Below are positions 12,301-28,802 of a stretch of DNA of 64,000 nucleotides, one piece after another. How positions within the stretch are numbered: position 1 is the first letter of the stretch; every line of letters begins with the position of its first letter. Position numbers and translations under genes: made by a program. This DNA comes from Axinella damicornis (lineage: Eukaryota; Porifera; Demospongiae; Axinellida; Axinellidae), in NCBI GenBank assembly GCA_963931865.1, contig OZ007511.1:9257840-9321839 (forward strand). The letters are read 5' to 3'. The notes under the pieces were generated by a model. That model saw only the letters and a list, made by a program, of their open reading frames with translations, ran no database searches and was not told the DNA's origin.

Positions 12301-15300
12301 GGAAGGCCTTGTTACAGTACTATTAATGCAGGCCGGGGAAGGCCTTGTTACAGTACTGTTAATGCAGGCCGGCGAAGGCCTTGTTACAGTACTATTAATG
12401 CGGGCAGCCGAAGGCCTTGTAAAACTCATGACGTACACTGACGTTGGGTGGGCGGTGGAGGAGTGGCAAGAGGCTCTGTGAACCCAAGAAACGTCGCCAA
12501 GACGTCCTGATGTCGACCGCTTATTCATTCACTCATTGGCCCGTGACTGCAATCAGTAGTTCACTCACTTACGTGCAGTTTTCCGGGAATGTGCCACTAC
12601 TAGCTACACACAACACAACATCCAAAGGACCATGTACGTCACTGCATGTGACACACACACTCACACACACACACACACTCACAGTGATACCACACACACA
12701 CAAGACACACACACACACACACACACACACCTGTCTGCATATCCCCCTGGGATAATTCTGGAAATGTAGATTGGGCACTTTTGCTCCTTGCCTCCCATAA
12801 CATTGAACCCGAATCCTTCAGCAGTCTGTGTGTATGTGTGTGCATGTGTGTGGGGTACGTGTGTGCATGTGTGTGGGGAATGCGTGTGCATGTGTGTGGG
12901 GAATGCGTGTGTTTATGTGTGGGGTATGTGTTAATGTGTGAGGGGTATGTACATTAATGTGTGTGGGGTACGAGACGGCACCGAACCTCTACTCGAGTCT
13001 GGCAGGCCAGATGTTTGCGGCACGCGTGGGGACCATCTGGCCCGGGAGACTACTTCCACTCGTTTCTGCCATGCCGCAGCTGAATCTTGAAGAGCTCGGC
13101 CTTTTATAATGACAACAGATGCCTACGCTTCCCTGCGAGCCAGTATTCCTGTTGATTGAGCCGGGGCGCGATGGTGAAAACTGTCGAAACAATGCCTATG
13201 GAAAGTACTGTACTTAACATGCATTACGTAATCCATGGTATCGGATTTAACGTGACTTTAATGAGACCTGATTAGAAAAGGTCAACCTTGGCTGTCCTCC
13301 TCTGCACACACACACACACACAGTAACAAAATACATGTACAGCTACAACAAACTACTACTCCATCTAGAGCCCACTGGCCATTCTTTGAGCTCACCTTCT
13401 CCAATTCCAATATTCTTGGGTGGCCCTGGCCCTCACTGGCAGCAAATGCAGCCACAGTTGCCTGCAACACACACGTACAACATCACACAATCAACAAATT
13501 AAAGGGGTTAAATGAACATTGGGGGACCATGCAAAAAGGTAGCCTCGTTCCCAGGCTCTCCCACGCGCGAACATAAATTGAGAGGAAGGGGGAGAGCCTG
13601 GGATATTTTGTCACGTGAGAAACATCACGTGTGGGCGATCAAAACCGTAAGTCATGCATGAATATACTATTATTCCTGCTCAAAGACTCCGGAATCGCAA
13701 CAGGTTCTGCGTGAGACGCCAAGACGGCCGTTCCATGACCTTGCTGAGAAGTGGCCGAAGTGAACGCCAAAACAACCCGTTTCCAAGTTTGTATGAGTCG
13801 TTCTCGACACTTACTGTTCATATACACTGTAGACTGCCAAAGCACGGCTACCGTCGCGCAACATATTTGCAGTCAGTGTGCCCACGTTCAATTAAGCGAC
13901 AAAAAGCTGGGCAGGGCATGGGAACGAGGCTAGCAAAACGTGGGAAGGCACGGTTATTCGATCTTGTATGTATATGTTCATGTACAGTACAGAAAGAAAG
14001 ATAATATTATGGTTGGAATGCGTGGAATTCACAGCTGTGTAAGGTATGGAATGCTGCCTATAAATTATCCATCTGTCTTGAAAGTATTTACATGTACACA
14101 TGTACGCCCACCTAGTGTGTGAAGCCGTTACCAGTGTGGGAGAGATTGTATAGCAGGTTAGGTGGAAATTTTCATGGAGTGCTTGATAAGAAATGAATTT
14201 CACAGTTCTAACTTTTGTGGCACCCACTATGGCTACACAATTCAAGTGCAGATATAATCTTTGACACTCAGCAATTAACAACAGCTGCCAAGTGCATATG
14301 GCACACTGTACATGCATTGTAAGTGCACAGAGAGCTAGAGTCATTACATGCCCACAGGCAGACTCAATCTCACCTTAGCAGTGGCGTTTGCCTTCACCTC
14401 GGGATTACCAGCAATGTCCACAGTCTGATACACATGTTGGTACACCTGACAAACAAACACGCACACAATGTCAGAACGGTCAGGGCAACAATCAGCTCAC
14501 ATCATGACCATGGTTGAAACAAAGGTCATTTGTCATACCATTGGAGCTCTCAAACAGGGTCCTGCCAATATACTGCCAATAAGGTTTCATTGTCTGGCCT
14601 GAGACAAACTTTAACATAACTAACCAAAATCACTCGTTTTAACCATGGTAGAATAATATACAATTTCTAGTTGTACTGTACAGGTTAAGGTGGTGGGCAA
14701 GCAACGTTACGCATTTTTTGGCGTTCATGCTATAATTAGAGGCGTGGTTTCCGATTCACCAGTCTAGAGCGGGAGAGCATCTTATCAACGCAGCTGCACA
14801 TTCGCAGCAGGACTTGCTGGCATCATCCAGGCAAGATACTGCAAGTGTGATGCCACTTCTTCCATCCTGTCGCCACATTGTACAGGAAGTGATAGGAGGA
14901 AGGTGTGGACGGTGAACCTTGGTGCAGTCCTGGGGCAGCTTGCAACAAGTGGAGGTGCTGCTCGATTCCAAGAGGTGATGGCAACAGTGGGAGTTCCGTC
15001 GATGTCCAAATCCACGTTCACCTCGATCAACAGAGAGTTATGGCATCAGAGAGAGGTGTATCACAGAGGAATTACAGGAACAGTTGGAAGAGTCTACAAT
15101 TGAGGCTGGCAAGGAGGAAAGTCGCCTGGCTATTGAGAATGACGAGCATTTCCAGGGTATTCCTGCCATCAACATGATCGCAGATGGAGGACGGTCCAAG
15201 AGAAGCCACAAACACAGCTACATGTGTATAATGCTAAGTCAGGAGTAGAAGTCATCATTGGAAGTCGTACCAAGAAGCTCCTATTCCTAGGGGAGAGGAA

Positions 15301-17821
15301 CCAGTATTGCTCAACATGCTGTATTGCTGAGAATGCTGGCCAAGAGGCACACGTGCTATCGTAACTGGAAAGGATCATCACTTGCAATGGAGTCAGACAT
15401 CCTTGTGGAAGGATTTAGACAGGCTGAGAAGACCCACGGAGTACGCTATATGCCTCTCATTGACGACCAGGCATGCGACCACTCAGTGGTTGCAGACGAG
15501 TATGGCCTACATGTAGTTGAATATAGGTGTCCGTACTCAGTCAGGGATATCACTGTGGAGGAGGTCTTCAGGTCGCCCTCAAACACACACACTAGGGCAG
15601 TTTCCGCATAATGTAGGTTCACAGAGTTGGCATAATGCAGGAATAAACTAGAAGTAGTACACACACATATAATTGGGGCTTGAGCTTTGCCACGTGATGC
15701 CTTCCAGTTGTGAGGCTGTTGGTGAACGTACATGTTCTAGTTCTGGTTCTAGAATGATTGAAGACTTTAGAAATAGCGAAGACTGAAGACTAATCCACCT
15801 CCCGCTGGCAAACACCATACATGTACATGTACATGTAGTAAAGGAAGATGTGCTTCCGATCCTAAGGGAGTTGAGCCGAGAAAGCGTGTCCAAGACTTCC
15901 CGAATGAGATGCTTAGTCTACTACCAGGTACATGTACACAAGGGTGAATGGCAATTATGCCAAAGAAATTGTTATCTATGTACATGTAGCCTAACGATCA
16001 AGCGAATTCCATCTGACCCAAAGTTACTGTATGGCAAGAGGTAATGCCAAAACTGGAACATTTCAGTAACACAACAGTCCTCTCAGAACTTGCAATTATC
16101 GGTAGCATGAACTTGTGCGCAATGGAATTGAGACGTGCAGAAATATCCACCCCAGTGCTGTCTTGGTTGTTTGCTGCTCCGGAGCATCCAGGCTTGGTGC
16201 GCAAGTAGCGTTTACCATGAAGTGTTTGGATATCACATTATATATATCCATTCATTGAAGGACTCGTCGCTACACCATAATTAGAGATGACAGTAGCCAG
16301 GCCCTGCCCAGCTTTTCGTAGCTTGCAGTATGGAAAAGCGGGGAGAGCCTGGTATCTTTCCTCACACGAGCATTACATAATCAACAAATGACCAAAATTT
16401 TTAGAATGAAAAAGCGAAGTTTTGCGTATTGTTCAACCAACTATACATTCGCCCCCCGCTAGCCAGATACGTCTAGTTATCTCGTACCTTTGCTCTCCTT
16501 GCTGTTCTGAGCCCCAGTTCGCCCATGTTCAATTAAGTCCTTTCTACCCTCGACGTCACATATGTGAGGAAACACACCAGGCTCTTCATGCAACCGAAAG
16601 CAGCACGCGGGCCTGGGAACAAGGCTAAGATGACTTCAAAATTACTTGCCCACCACCTTAATTCCCGGGACTATTTGCAAATACAAATGTGCCTGCCTAC
16701 TTTGGTCAACACAAACGGAACGGGGAATTTTCCATGTATGTGCATGTACATGTATTAACTACATGGAACCTTTCCCTAAAATAAAAACTATTATACTGCC
16801 ACATCCTCCTGCAATGTATGTACCTCTTTGACTGAGTTGAAAAATGAGCTGGTTAGGACTTGTTTCAGCTGTTCCATTTGATCGACAGGAAGAGAAACAT
16901 CTTCTTCTGTGGAATGGGAGGGAGTGATGGAGAGGAAGGAGGGATGGATAGGGAGGGAGGATGGAGGGGGAGTGAGTGAGGGAGGGATGGAGGGAGGGAG
17001 GGAGGGAGGGAGGGAGGGAGGAGGGAGGGAGGGAAGGAGAGGAGGGAGGGAGAGGGAGGAGAGGAGGGAGGGGAGTTAGTGGGAGGAAGGGAAATGTACT
17101 CATATGTAAGACATCAACCACAATTGACATACATGATTGTACAGATTCACACTGTGTGTTGTACATGTATATATAGAACATGTATACATGTATGAGGAAA
17201 CTGTGGTAAGTGGAATGTCAACATTGACTCAACATTCACTCTCCTCCCAGCTGTCTCACTCACTCTCTTGCAGGACGGTAAGCAGCTCCACGATACGACG
17301 CAGATCTGGGAGGTAGAACAGGTAGCAATAACGAATGTGTGCATCAATACTTCTCCCTCCTCACACGGAGACCACTAGAGTAAAGGTGTGGCTAACAACT
17401 GTTCACGTTGCTATGGTGATGCATGACACCTCATAGCACAAATAACCCAAATCCGAACTATGGGGGTGGTCAAAGTGTTGAGTTCTGGGGTGATTACCAA
17501 CATACATGTACATGTAGAAACCAAGACGCTCAAAACTTCCATACACTGTATATACATGTACACGTATAGTTGTAAATCAGATTTAGGATATTAAATTTTG
17601 GGCTATGAAAATGATTGGCATCACTATAGCAACATAAATAATTTGTTAGTCACACCTTAAACAAGTCTATACCGTATGCAACACACTACCCATCCCATAA
17701 CCTATGACACTAGCATCGGTGGGGGATTTCAAGGCGTGGTCACTCTAATATGTAGAACTGTGACCCTTCTGGAAACTGCCTATGGCGGTGAGGCAATGTT
17801 GTCAAACTGCCACCCCCCCCC

Positions 17822-17852
<31 letters not shown>

Positions 17853-18221
17853 ACACACACAATGTACAATTTGTGGCTCCAGTCGCAGCCCTACATGTAA
17901 GTACAGTAGTTATAGGAGTGAGAACTACTTAGATCTACATAAGTTTGTGTTAGCAAGCTCACCAGCATACACCACAAATCGTGAAAACTAGGGCCGTGCT
18001 CTAAAATTATACAGGTTACCCACACACACACACAAAAGGACAGCAAAGCGAGAACTTGGGCCACGCCCTTCGTATTTTAAAGCACGCGGCCACTCGCAGT
18101 AGCCCCACCAGTCTCTTTACATCTCATACTAACACGCTTGCTAACCTCTGTCCAGAGTGAGCGGCGAAGAACCGCTGGAAGTACTGGAAGGAGAGCCAAT
18201 GGGATGATCCACCGTCGCCAT
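6327..18221 (-). CDS. LIN7: LIN7 homologue (L27 + PDZ polarity scaffold), complete, 9 exons
   Basis: Exons, 5' to 3' on the minus strand: 18221-18146, 17305-17264, 16906-16824, 14445-14374, 13461-13396, 12825-12731, 10700-10652, 7801-7747 and 6439-6327. All have GT-AG borders, all phases match, and the total is 216 aa. Residues 1-25 are a Ser-rich leader ending LTLDR. The L27 domain follows ([12 protein letters not shown] ... [19 protein letters not shown]), then the family signature [11 protein letters not shown]. The PDZ domain (about 110-192) has the [12 protein letters not shown] ligand loop, [23 protein letters not shown] and HEKAVDLL, and the gene ends with the LIN7-type tail [17 protein letters not shown]. 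In animals LIN7 joins CASK/LIN-2 and LIN-10, or PALS1, through L27 and anchors receptors through PDZ at junctions. Length matches the family (about 195-235 aa). Repeats make up much of the 12-kb span. Confidence 0.95.
6507..7079. mobile_element. Element with 18-bp terminal inverted repeats in LIN7 intron 8
   Basis: CTTAAGGTTACGGGATCC at 6507-6524 is mirrored by GGATCCCGTAACCTTAAG, with one mismatch, at 7062-7079. The 573-bp interior has only short open frames (one of 97 codons on +). It includes a small run starting [11 protein letters not shown] that I cannot assign. No clear target duplication is seen. It is probably a DNA-transposon derivative of unknown family. Confidence 0.5.
7911..8135 (+). 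repeat. Three tRNA 3'-half-like repeats
   Basis: The motif 'gctgttaggcgcaggttcga' followed by 'ttctcgtcc(g)aagctac' occurs at 7911-7951, 8029-8070 and 8093-8135. The core GGTTCGANTCTCGTCC resembles a tRNA T-arm/B-box. No matching A-box or cloverleaf 5' half is seen, so these are tRNA-like fragments or a decayed SINE tandem, not tRNA genes. Confidence 0.4.
8267..9911. repeat. Tandem duplication of an ~820-bp unit in LIN7 intron 7
   Basis: Copy 1 is 8267-9095 and copy 2 is 9096-9911. They differ by a 10-bp and a 3-bp deletion in copy 2 and scattered substitutions, so they look recent. Each copy contains a small hairpin (caatagaaaacctc ... ggggttttctattg) and ends in a 142-bp near-perfect palindrome (8950-9091 and 9766-9907). 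An extra partial palindrome arm lies at about 8763-8820 and 9578-9640. No transposase is present. This looks like a foldback element that duplicated in tandem. Confidence 0.8.
10012..10388. mobile_element. Foldback MITE, TAGCCTCG family, perfect 9-bp TSD
   Basis: The element begins TAGCCTCGTACCCAGGCCCT and ends AGGCCCTCTTCCACGAGGCTA. It is flanked by cttagaagc on both sides (10003-10011 and 10389-10397). It is 377 bp, non-coding, and lies in LIN7 intron 7. Confidence 0.85.
10424..10543. repeat. 120-bp inverted repeat next to LIN7 exon 7
   Basis: The outer arms are CCAGCTGCTGTGGTTTATCA and its complement. The inner arms are TTCAATTAGAAGCCTCTG and a near complement, closing on a short loop. 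In sense RNA of LIN7 this lies 109 nt downstream of the exon 7 donor. Confidence 0.7.
10845..12425. repeat. 36-bp minisatellite, about 44 copies, in LIN7 intron 6
   Basis: The unit reads ggccttgttacagtactatt followed by aatgcgggccggggaa, with substitutions at a few fixed positions and almost no length change. Because 36 is divisible by three and the unit lacks stops in several frames, long frames of 12-residue repeats appear on both strands. One plus-strand frame reads a repeat of type [12 protein letters not shown]. These are not credible proteins: the array sits between LIN7 exons 6 and 7. Each unit contains the 6-bp palindromes AGGCCT, AGTACT and ATTAAT. Confidence 0.9.
12650..12970. repeat. 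CA/TG microsatellites flanking LIN7 exon 6
   Basis: Interrupted (CA)n lies at 12650-12730, and a (TG)n-based array with a roughly 22-bp higher-order unit (gtgtgcatgtgtgtgggg) at 12826-12970. The two blocks touch exon 6 (12731-12825) on both sides and supply its donor and acceptor. Confidence 0.85.
13540..13932. mobile_element. Foldback MITE, TAGCCTCG family, in LIN7 intron 4
   Basis: The ends are TAGCCTCGTTCCCAGGCTCT and GGGCATGGGAACGAGGCTA. The flanks gcaaaaagg and gcaaaacgt match at 7 of 9 positions, an eroded 9-bp duplication. The body includes a CACGTG-rich stretch common to the longer family members. Confidence 0.75.
14755..15590 (+). pseudogene. Degraded Mutator-like transposase with YqaJ-like tail
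   Basis: Conceptual translation with frame switches gives segments typical of the Mutator-like transposase domain of invertebrate repeats. They include [94 protein letters not shown] and [15 protein letters not shown] final piece, [20 protein letters not shown], resembles the YqaJ-type nuclease motif often fused to these proteins. Stops and frameshifts break every frame, and both ends are missing, so it cannot be active. It lies antisense in LIN7 intron 3. It may relate to the enzyme that mobilised the 9-bp-TSD MITEs, but that link is only a hypothesis. Confidence 0.75.
16294..16627. mobile_element. Foldback MITE, TAGCCTCG family, left end damaged
   Basis: The right end is GGGCCTGGGAACAAGGCTA. 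The left end has lost part of the TIR (TAGCCAGGCCC). The flanks agatgacag and agatgactt match at 7 of 9. The interior shares the 'cagcttttcgtcgcttgcag' type block with copies at 37245, 46066 and 52572. Confidence 0.7.
16915..17090. repeat. (GGGA)n purine tract in LIN7 intron 2
   Basis: The plus strand is an almost pure purine run of GGGA/GGA units. On the LIN7 sense strand it is a pyrimidine tract ending right at the exon 3 acceptor (CATTCCACAG|AAGAAG at 16906). Confidence 0.8.
17812..17862. repeat. Poly-C followed by (CA)n
   Basis: A run of about 26 C is joined to (AC)11 in LIN7 intron 1. Its length in the assembly may be unreliable. Confidence 0.8.
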
Positions 18222-18650
18222 TTTTCAGTTGTCAAAAATGTTTGTGTCACGTCCGCCTATCTCCGCCCGCGCCCACAAATTTGTAACCTCGTTCCAATTC
18301 CCAATCCGATCTGGTTTCAGAACAGGGAGCAGGGTATGGCTTATCTTCCTATACACGCTTCTTGCGCACAAAGAAACGAGGCCTGCCTTTTTCTCTCATG
18401 GCAGATACTGGTTTTGATCGCTTGCAGCAATGCAGCGATGTGTACGATCTGAGTGGATCGCTGCGATGCTTAGCCTGCTCTATATCTATGGCCTGCTGAA
18501 GTTGGTTGCCGAAGCAACGTACCGCGTACCGCGTACCGCTCATCTCAGCGTACGCGTATATGTAGCGCTAGCGCTGGCGCTAAAGACACAAACGTTCACT
18601 GTCAAGAAGAAACTCTGTACGTTGATAATAATTTTGTTGTCTATGATTGC
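18222..18650. promoter_or_regulatory. Divergent LIN7 / forkhead A promoter region
   Basis: LIN7 starts at 18221 on minus and forkhead A at 18651 on plus, leaving about 430 bp for both promoters and 5' UTRs. The stretch 18522-18582 has three 'gtaccgc' copies and the palindromic run tagcgctagcgctggcgct. It is CpG-richer than the surrounding DNA. No TATA box is clear. The promoter role is inferred from gene positions only. Confidence 0.45.
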
Positions 18651-21544
18651 ATGATGCAGAATCTGGGAGAACCACAATCTCCGTCCAGCCTTCGGCTACT
18701 CGGGACGGCCAGCAACTGCACGTTTGGTGCCGAGATCCACTCGAGAGCCAGGGCAAAACCGACTAACGATCTCGCCTCTCCAATCCAGCGTGCAGCCACA
18801 GTTTCCCCCAACGCTGTCCTCTTCCCTCCAGCCGGCTCCCCTCCAGTGCCACCCCAGAGGAGAATTTCCCATGGCAACCGCGACGTAGTTGAACAAACAC
18901 ATGCTCGTCCCGACTGTTCGTACTCTCTGCTGATCGGGATGGCTTTGAAATCCAGCAAGAGCGGTGCTCTTCCAGTCAACGAGATGTACAAGTACATCCA
19001 GTGAGTTTCAGCCCCTCCCCATTTCAGCTCCGCCCTGTATTTCAAAAAGGGGAGGAGCTGAAGTAAGACAACTTTCATGAATAGTAGCGGAATGATTCAA
19101 TTATTTGTTTCCTTTCAATAGGAGAGAGTTTCCTTACTTCCGGCAGGCGGTTTCAGATTCATGGAAGGTTTGTGGGTGTGTGCATCCATGTGTGTGTGTA
19201 TGTGTGTGTACGTGTGGCCATGTGCATGTGTGCATGGTGCTGCCATTGATCACAGGAATGCATGAGATCAGTCCATTATGAATACTGTTCAGCTGCAGCA
19301 ACTTCTGATCTCACATCACCAGTTGGCATCGTCCATAAATGATTCTCCAACTTGGCACACACACACACACACATGCACACGCACGCACACACACACACAC
19401 ACACACACACAGAACTCTGTGCGTCACAACTTGTCTCTTGGCCAGTTCTTCCGCAAGATAGAGAGTGGGTCAGGAGCTAAAAAAGGCCACTACTGGGAAG
19501 TAGTTCCAAGCAAGAAATCAGCTCTTGACAAGGAGGTGGAAAAGTTCATGAAGGAAGAGGGCTTGGTGATTAATGGAAGCACAGAGAAGGAAGGTGAGCT
19601 CATGCGCAGGTTGCATTTGATTTGTTTATTGTCAGCAGTTATCATGAACTACATGCATCATCTTCTTGCATGCATGCAGCCCCAGATGCAATTACTTCCA
19701 AGCAACCCCAAGCGATTGCGACACCTGCCTCAACCTCACCTCCCTCTCCAACAACTTCACAAGAACCAGGGTCTGTTATGATCTCATCACCCTCAGAGAA
19801 GAATTCGCTGAAGCAGGCATCAGTCACACAAGTTCAGCAAAAGGACACACCAAAGCAGGGATCAGTACCACTCCATAACACCACACTTGGCACAGATACC
19901 TTTATAGCTAGTAATGTAGCCATCAACAAGGCTATATTACTGCCTCTGTCAAATGGGTTCCAGCTTTCCTCCTCTACTACGAGCACAGTTTCCCACTCGT
20001 CCATGACATACCGGGAACTACCAGCATCATCAACCATTCCAATGGACTACATACTGATGAAAACACTTGCAGAAGGGAGTCAAACATCTGTTGACACAAC
20101 GCAGGATCAGTTCTGTATTCAACCACAACAGTCCACGCTCAGCCTTGCTTCAGGGCTAGAGGTAACCACACCAACATCTCCGTGGCCTGATTTCCCTGAA
20201 GAGCTTCTGTCCATATTGCCACAGAGTCCTAGCATTACGAGTATGGACAACAACGTGTCCAACTTGGAGCCTGGTCTACAAAAGTGTGGAGTTGATTGTG
20301 ACTGCAGTACATGCAAGGTGTGGACACCTGCATTTCTCCAGTGCTCTAGTGAGCAGATTCACCCCTCTGTTGTCAAAGTGCCTAGTTCCACCTCCCGTCA
20401 CAATGCAGTTCCGAACAACCAGTCCTCAATTGTCATTGACCTTACATCTCCCATGTTCACATCCTCCCTTCGTAAATGTTTGGATACAGCTGCTACTCTC
20501 CCCATCAAACCGACTAATCCAATCCCACTACAACTGCAGTACCACAATACGAACTTTCATGCATATTTTGCTAAGTCGACCACATGTGCACCCTTTCCTG
20601 TAAACATACTTGAGCCTACAAGCACCCAAGTGGATCGCATGGTGAGTGCTGGAAGGACTGCAGTCAATCTTGAGAAACTTGCAGACTCATGCTCACTGCA
20701 AAGCTCTGTGTTTGAGGTTGAGAAACTGGATGAGAAGAAGGGTACTGCAGCCAATCAATTCAGTCGTCAGCATAAGGACTTCCTGACTTGTATGACTGGA
20801 AGATCTTTGAAGCTCCGAACGTCCACCTCTTCTGGCATGCTAAGCAGCCAACAGCACAAGAATAACACCAAGTCATCTGGAAGTAGGGATGCAACCTCTT
20901 CCAGCAGCTCTGCGACAGTCATTTCTTCAACTGGCTACACATTGGATGCTCAGAAGGTTCCTCTCCTCTCCGCCTCGGAACGCTGGGAAAACCTCAGCAT
21001 TGATGAACTAATGAAGCTAATCGAAGAAGAAGAACACGCTCAAAGGCAAAGAATGACAGACGGAAACAGAAAACCTGCAAGCATCAAAGGAGCACCTATA
21101 GGTGCTACTGTTTCTGGGCAGGAGGAAGTGAGGTCAACAAATTTCAAACTTCCACCTTGTCATGCTGGTCAGAACTTCAAGAAGAGGAGACTGCTCAGAT
21201 CGGAGGAAGAGCACAACTACTGCGCTGACATCAACGCTAGCAGAGGATTTAGAAATCCAGAGCAAGACAAGAAGAGGTATGCTAATTTCTTTGACTGCAG
21301 TATGTGGAGGGACCCCACGTACACAGAGGAGTGGATTGATCACCCACTGTCCACTGCGAACATGCCCACGCTGCTTGAAGAAACAGAACAGATTGAGACC
21401 AAAAGAGGATCTCCAGCTGGAAAACATTATTCTGCAACAGGGGATCAGCAAGCTACTGGAATGTCTGTGTCTGCAGTAGCTGCAGGATTGCCTGCCACAC
21501 TTGAGAAAGGTGTCCCAAAAGGACATGCAGGAGTCACCGGATAA
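18651..21544 (+). CDS. Forkhead transcription factor A (FoxN1/4-like), 4 exons
   Basis: Exons 18651-19000, 19122-19167, 19413-19593 and 19680-21544 join in phase to give 813 aa. The forkhead domain spans about residues 86-180: YSLLIGMALKSSKSGALPV, then EFPYFRQAVSDSWK, the recognition helix NSVRHNLSLGQFFRKIE, and a wing with KKGHYWEVVPSKK. The start of the domain resembles FoxN1/4 (IAMALKNSKTGSLPVSEIY). The helix 3 residues N, R, H and N are intact, so DNA binding is expected. The long last exon encodes a Ser/Thr/Gln-rich, probably disordered region that may be regulatory. The MMQ start is shared with paralogues B and C. Intron 2 ends in (CA)n directly before the exon 3 acceptor, as in B and C. 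The gene converges on paralogue B, with 574 bp between stops. Confidence 0.92.
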
Positions 21545-22118
21545 ATTGCAGAAAGAGGCCTATAGGAAGAGGGACAATGAACTTTGTTTCATGCATTGAT
21601 TAATTTTGACCCTTTTGTGCCATTGCAACTTTAGTTTAATGTGAATGCTTGGAAATTAATTTTGAGTACGCTGAAGGTAGCCTTGCTCCCGAGCTCTCAT
21701 TATCCAGAACCAGGACTCTTAAATGGTATGGAAACATAATATAGCTGAGTATGCATGGATCTGGGCATCCAAGACATTAACATCATCCTTTGAGAGCATG
21801 GTGTTATTATGCTTGCCATTATTCAAATCGTTCACATTGACAGTTTGGTGGGATTTAGATAGGGCACAAAATTTAATTGCATGCAAAGGTGCAGTTTAAT
21901 TTCTGAGTTGCTAAGAATTGACCTTGCTTTGGCCTCATGGAGCATCCCTTTGAATCTTGGTATCGTGTGCAATAATTCTTTAAAGTAGCGAAATTTTAAT
22001 TAAAAAAGTACTGACTACAAAACAAGAGCAAAATAATTAAGCGTAAAAACAACTGAAAAATTAAAATTAGTACAGCGATCAGTTTAGAGCATGGTTTCAC
22101 CACGCTTATTGTAGTTTC
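21545..22118. other. Tail-to-tail spacer between forkhead A and B
   Basis: Convergent 3' UTR space. A single degenerate TIR of the foldback family (TAGCCTTGCTCCCGAG) lies at about 21678. No other structure is recognised. Confidence 0.4.
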
Positions 22119-25462
<3,344 letters not shown>

Positions 25463-26081
25463 TCGTCGATGAATCGACAACTTGGATCGGTGAAAACAGT
25501 CTAGAGAACAGATTGATTCACAACAGACAGAGATCCGAGATCACTTTGAGAAATCGGGAGGTTCAATTTCGTTGCAGGATGAGTACGAGTACAGTATACG
25601 CGTACGGCTGTTGCTACGGTAACAATGCGGAATGCACGTCCAAGGTTCATTACGTAATTTTGCCAACTGCCTTCAGGTACATCATTTTGTAGTTGCTCAT
25701 GAATTACAGTGTATAGTGTTTAGTTAGCCTAACTACTATCAAGAGACATAATTTTTTATGACATTCCTGATACTATCCAGTGTCCATTATTGTCCACTAG
25801 CTATAGCTATAGAGTACCAACCCTGAAATTTTGTATACTTGTAGCTAGTGTCACCAGAGTATGTAGCTAGCTATAGCCATTCATAGGAATCTCAATTTTA
25901 TCTTTTGTTGTGGCAACGAGGGCCTTGAGCATATCCGAACCAGGTCCTTGCGTCCTTGTCTTTAATCAAAAAATGAGTACAAAACAAAAGACAAAATACA
26001 GGTGTAAAATCATTTGCTGAAAGATGAATCTCTCAAAATTAGTAAGCTATTGTGGTCACGAAGCACGCTCATTGCAGTTGC
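25463..26081. other. Spacer upstream of forkhead B, downstream of C
   Basis: This should contain the B promoter and the C 3' UTR. A CpG-containing stretch lies at 25590-25640, just upstream of B. No repeat or clear element is seen. Confidence 0.4.

Positions 26082-28802
<2,721 letters not shown>

Noticed and set aside
10597..12528. Long frames of 487, 573 and 566 codons on both strands
   Set aside because: They are the 36-bp minisatellite read in three frames, lying inside a LIN7 intron. There is no domain, start context or splice evidence.
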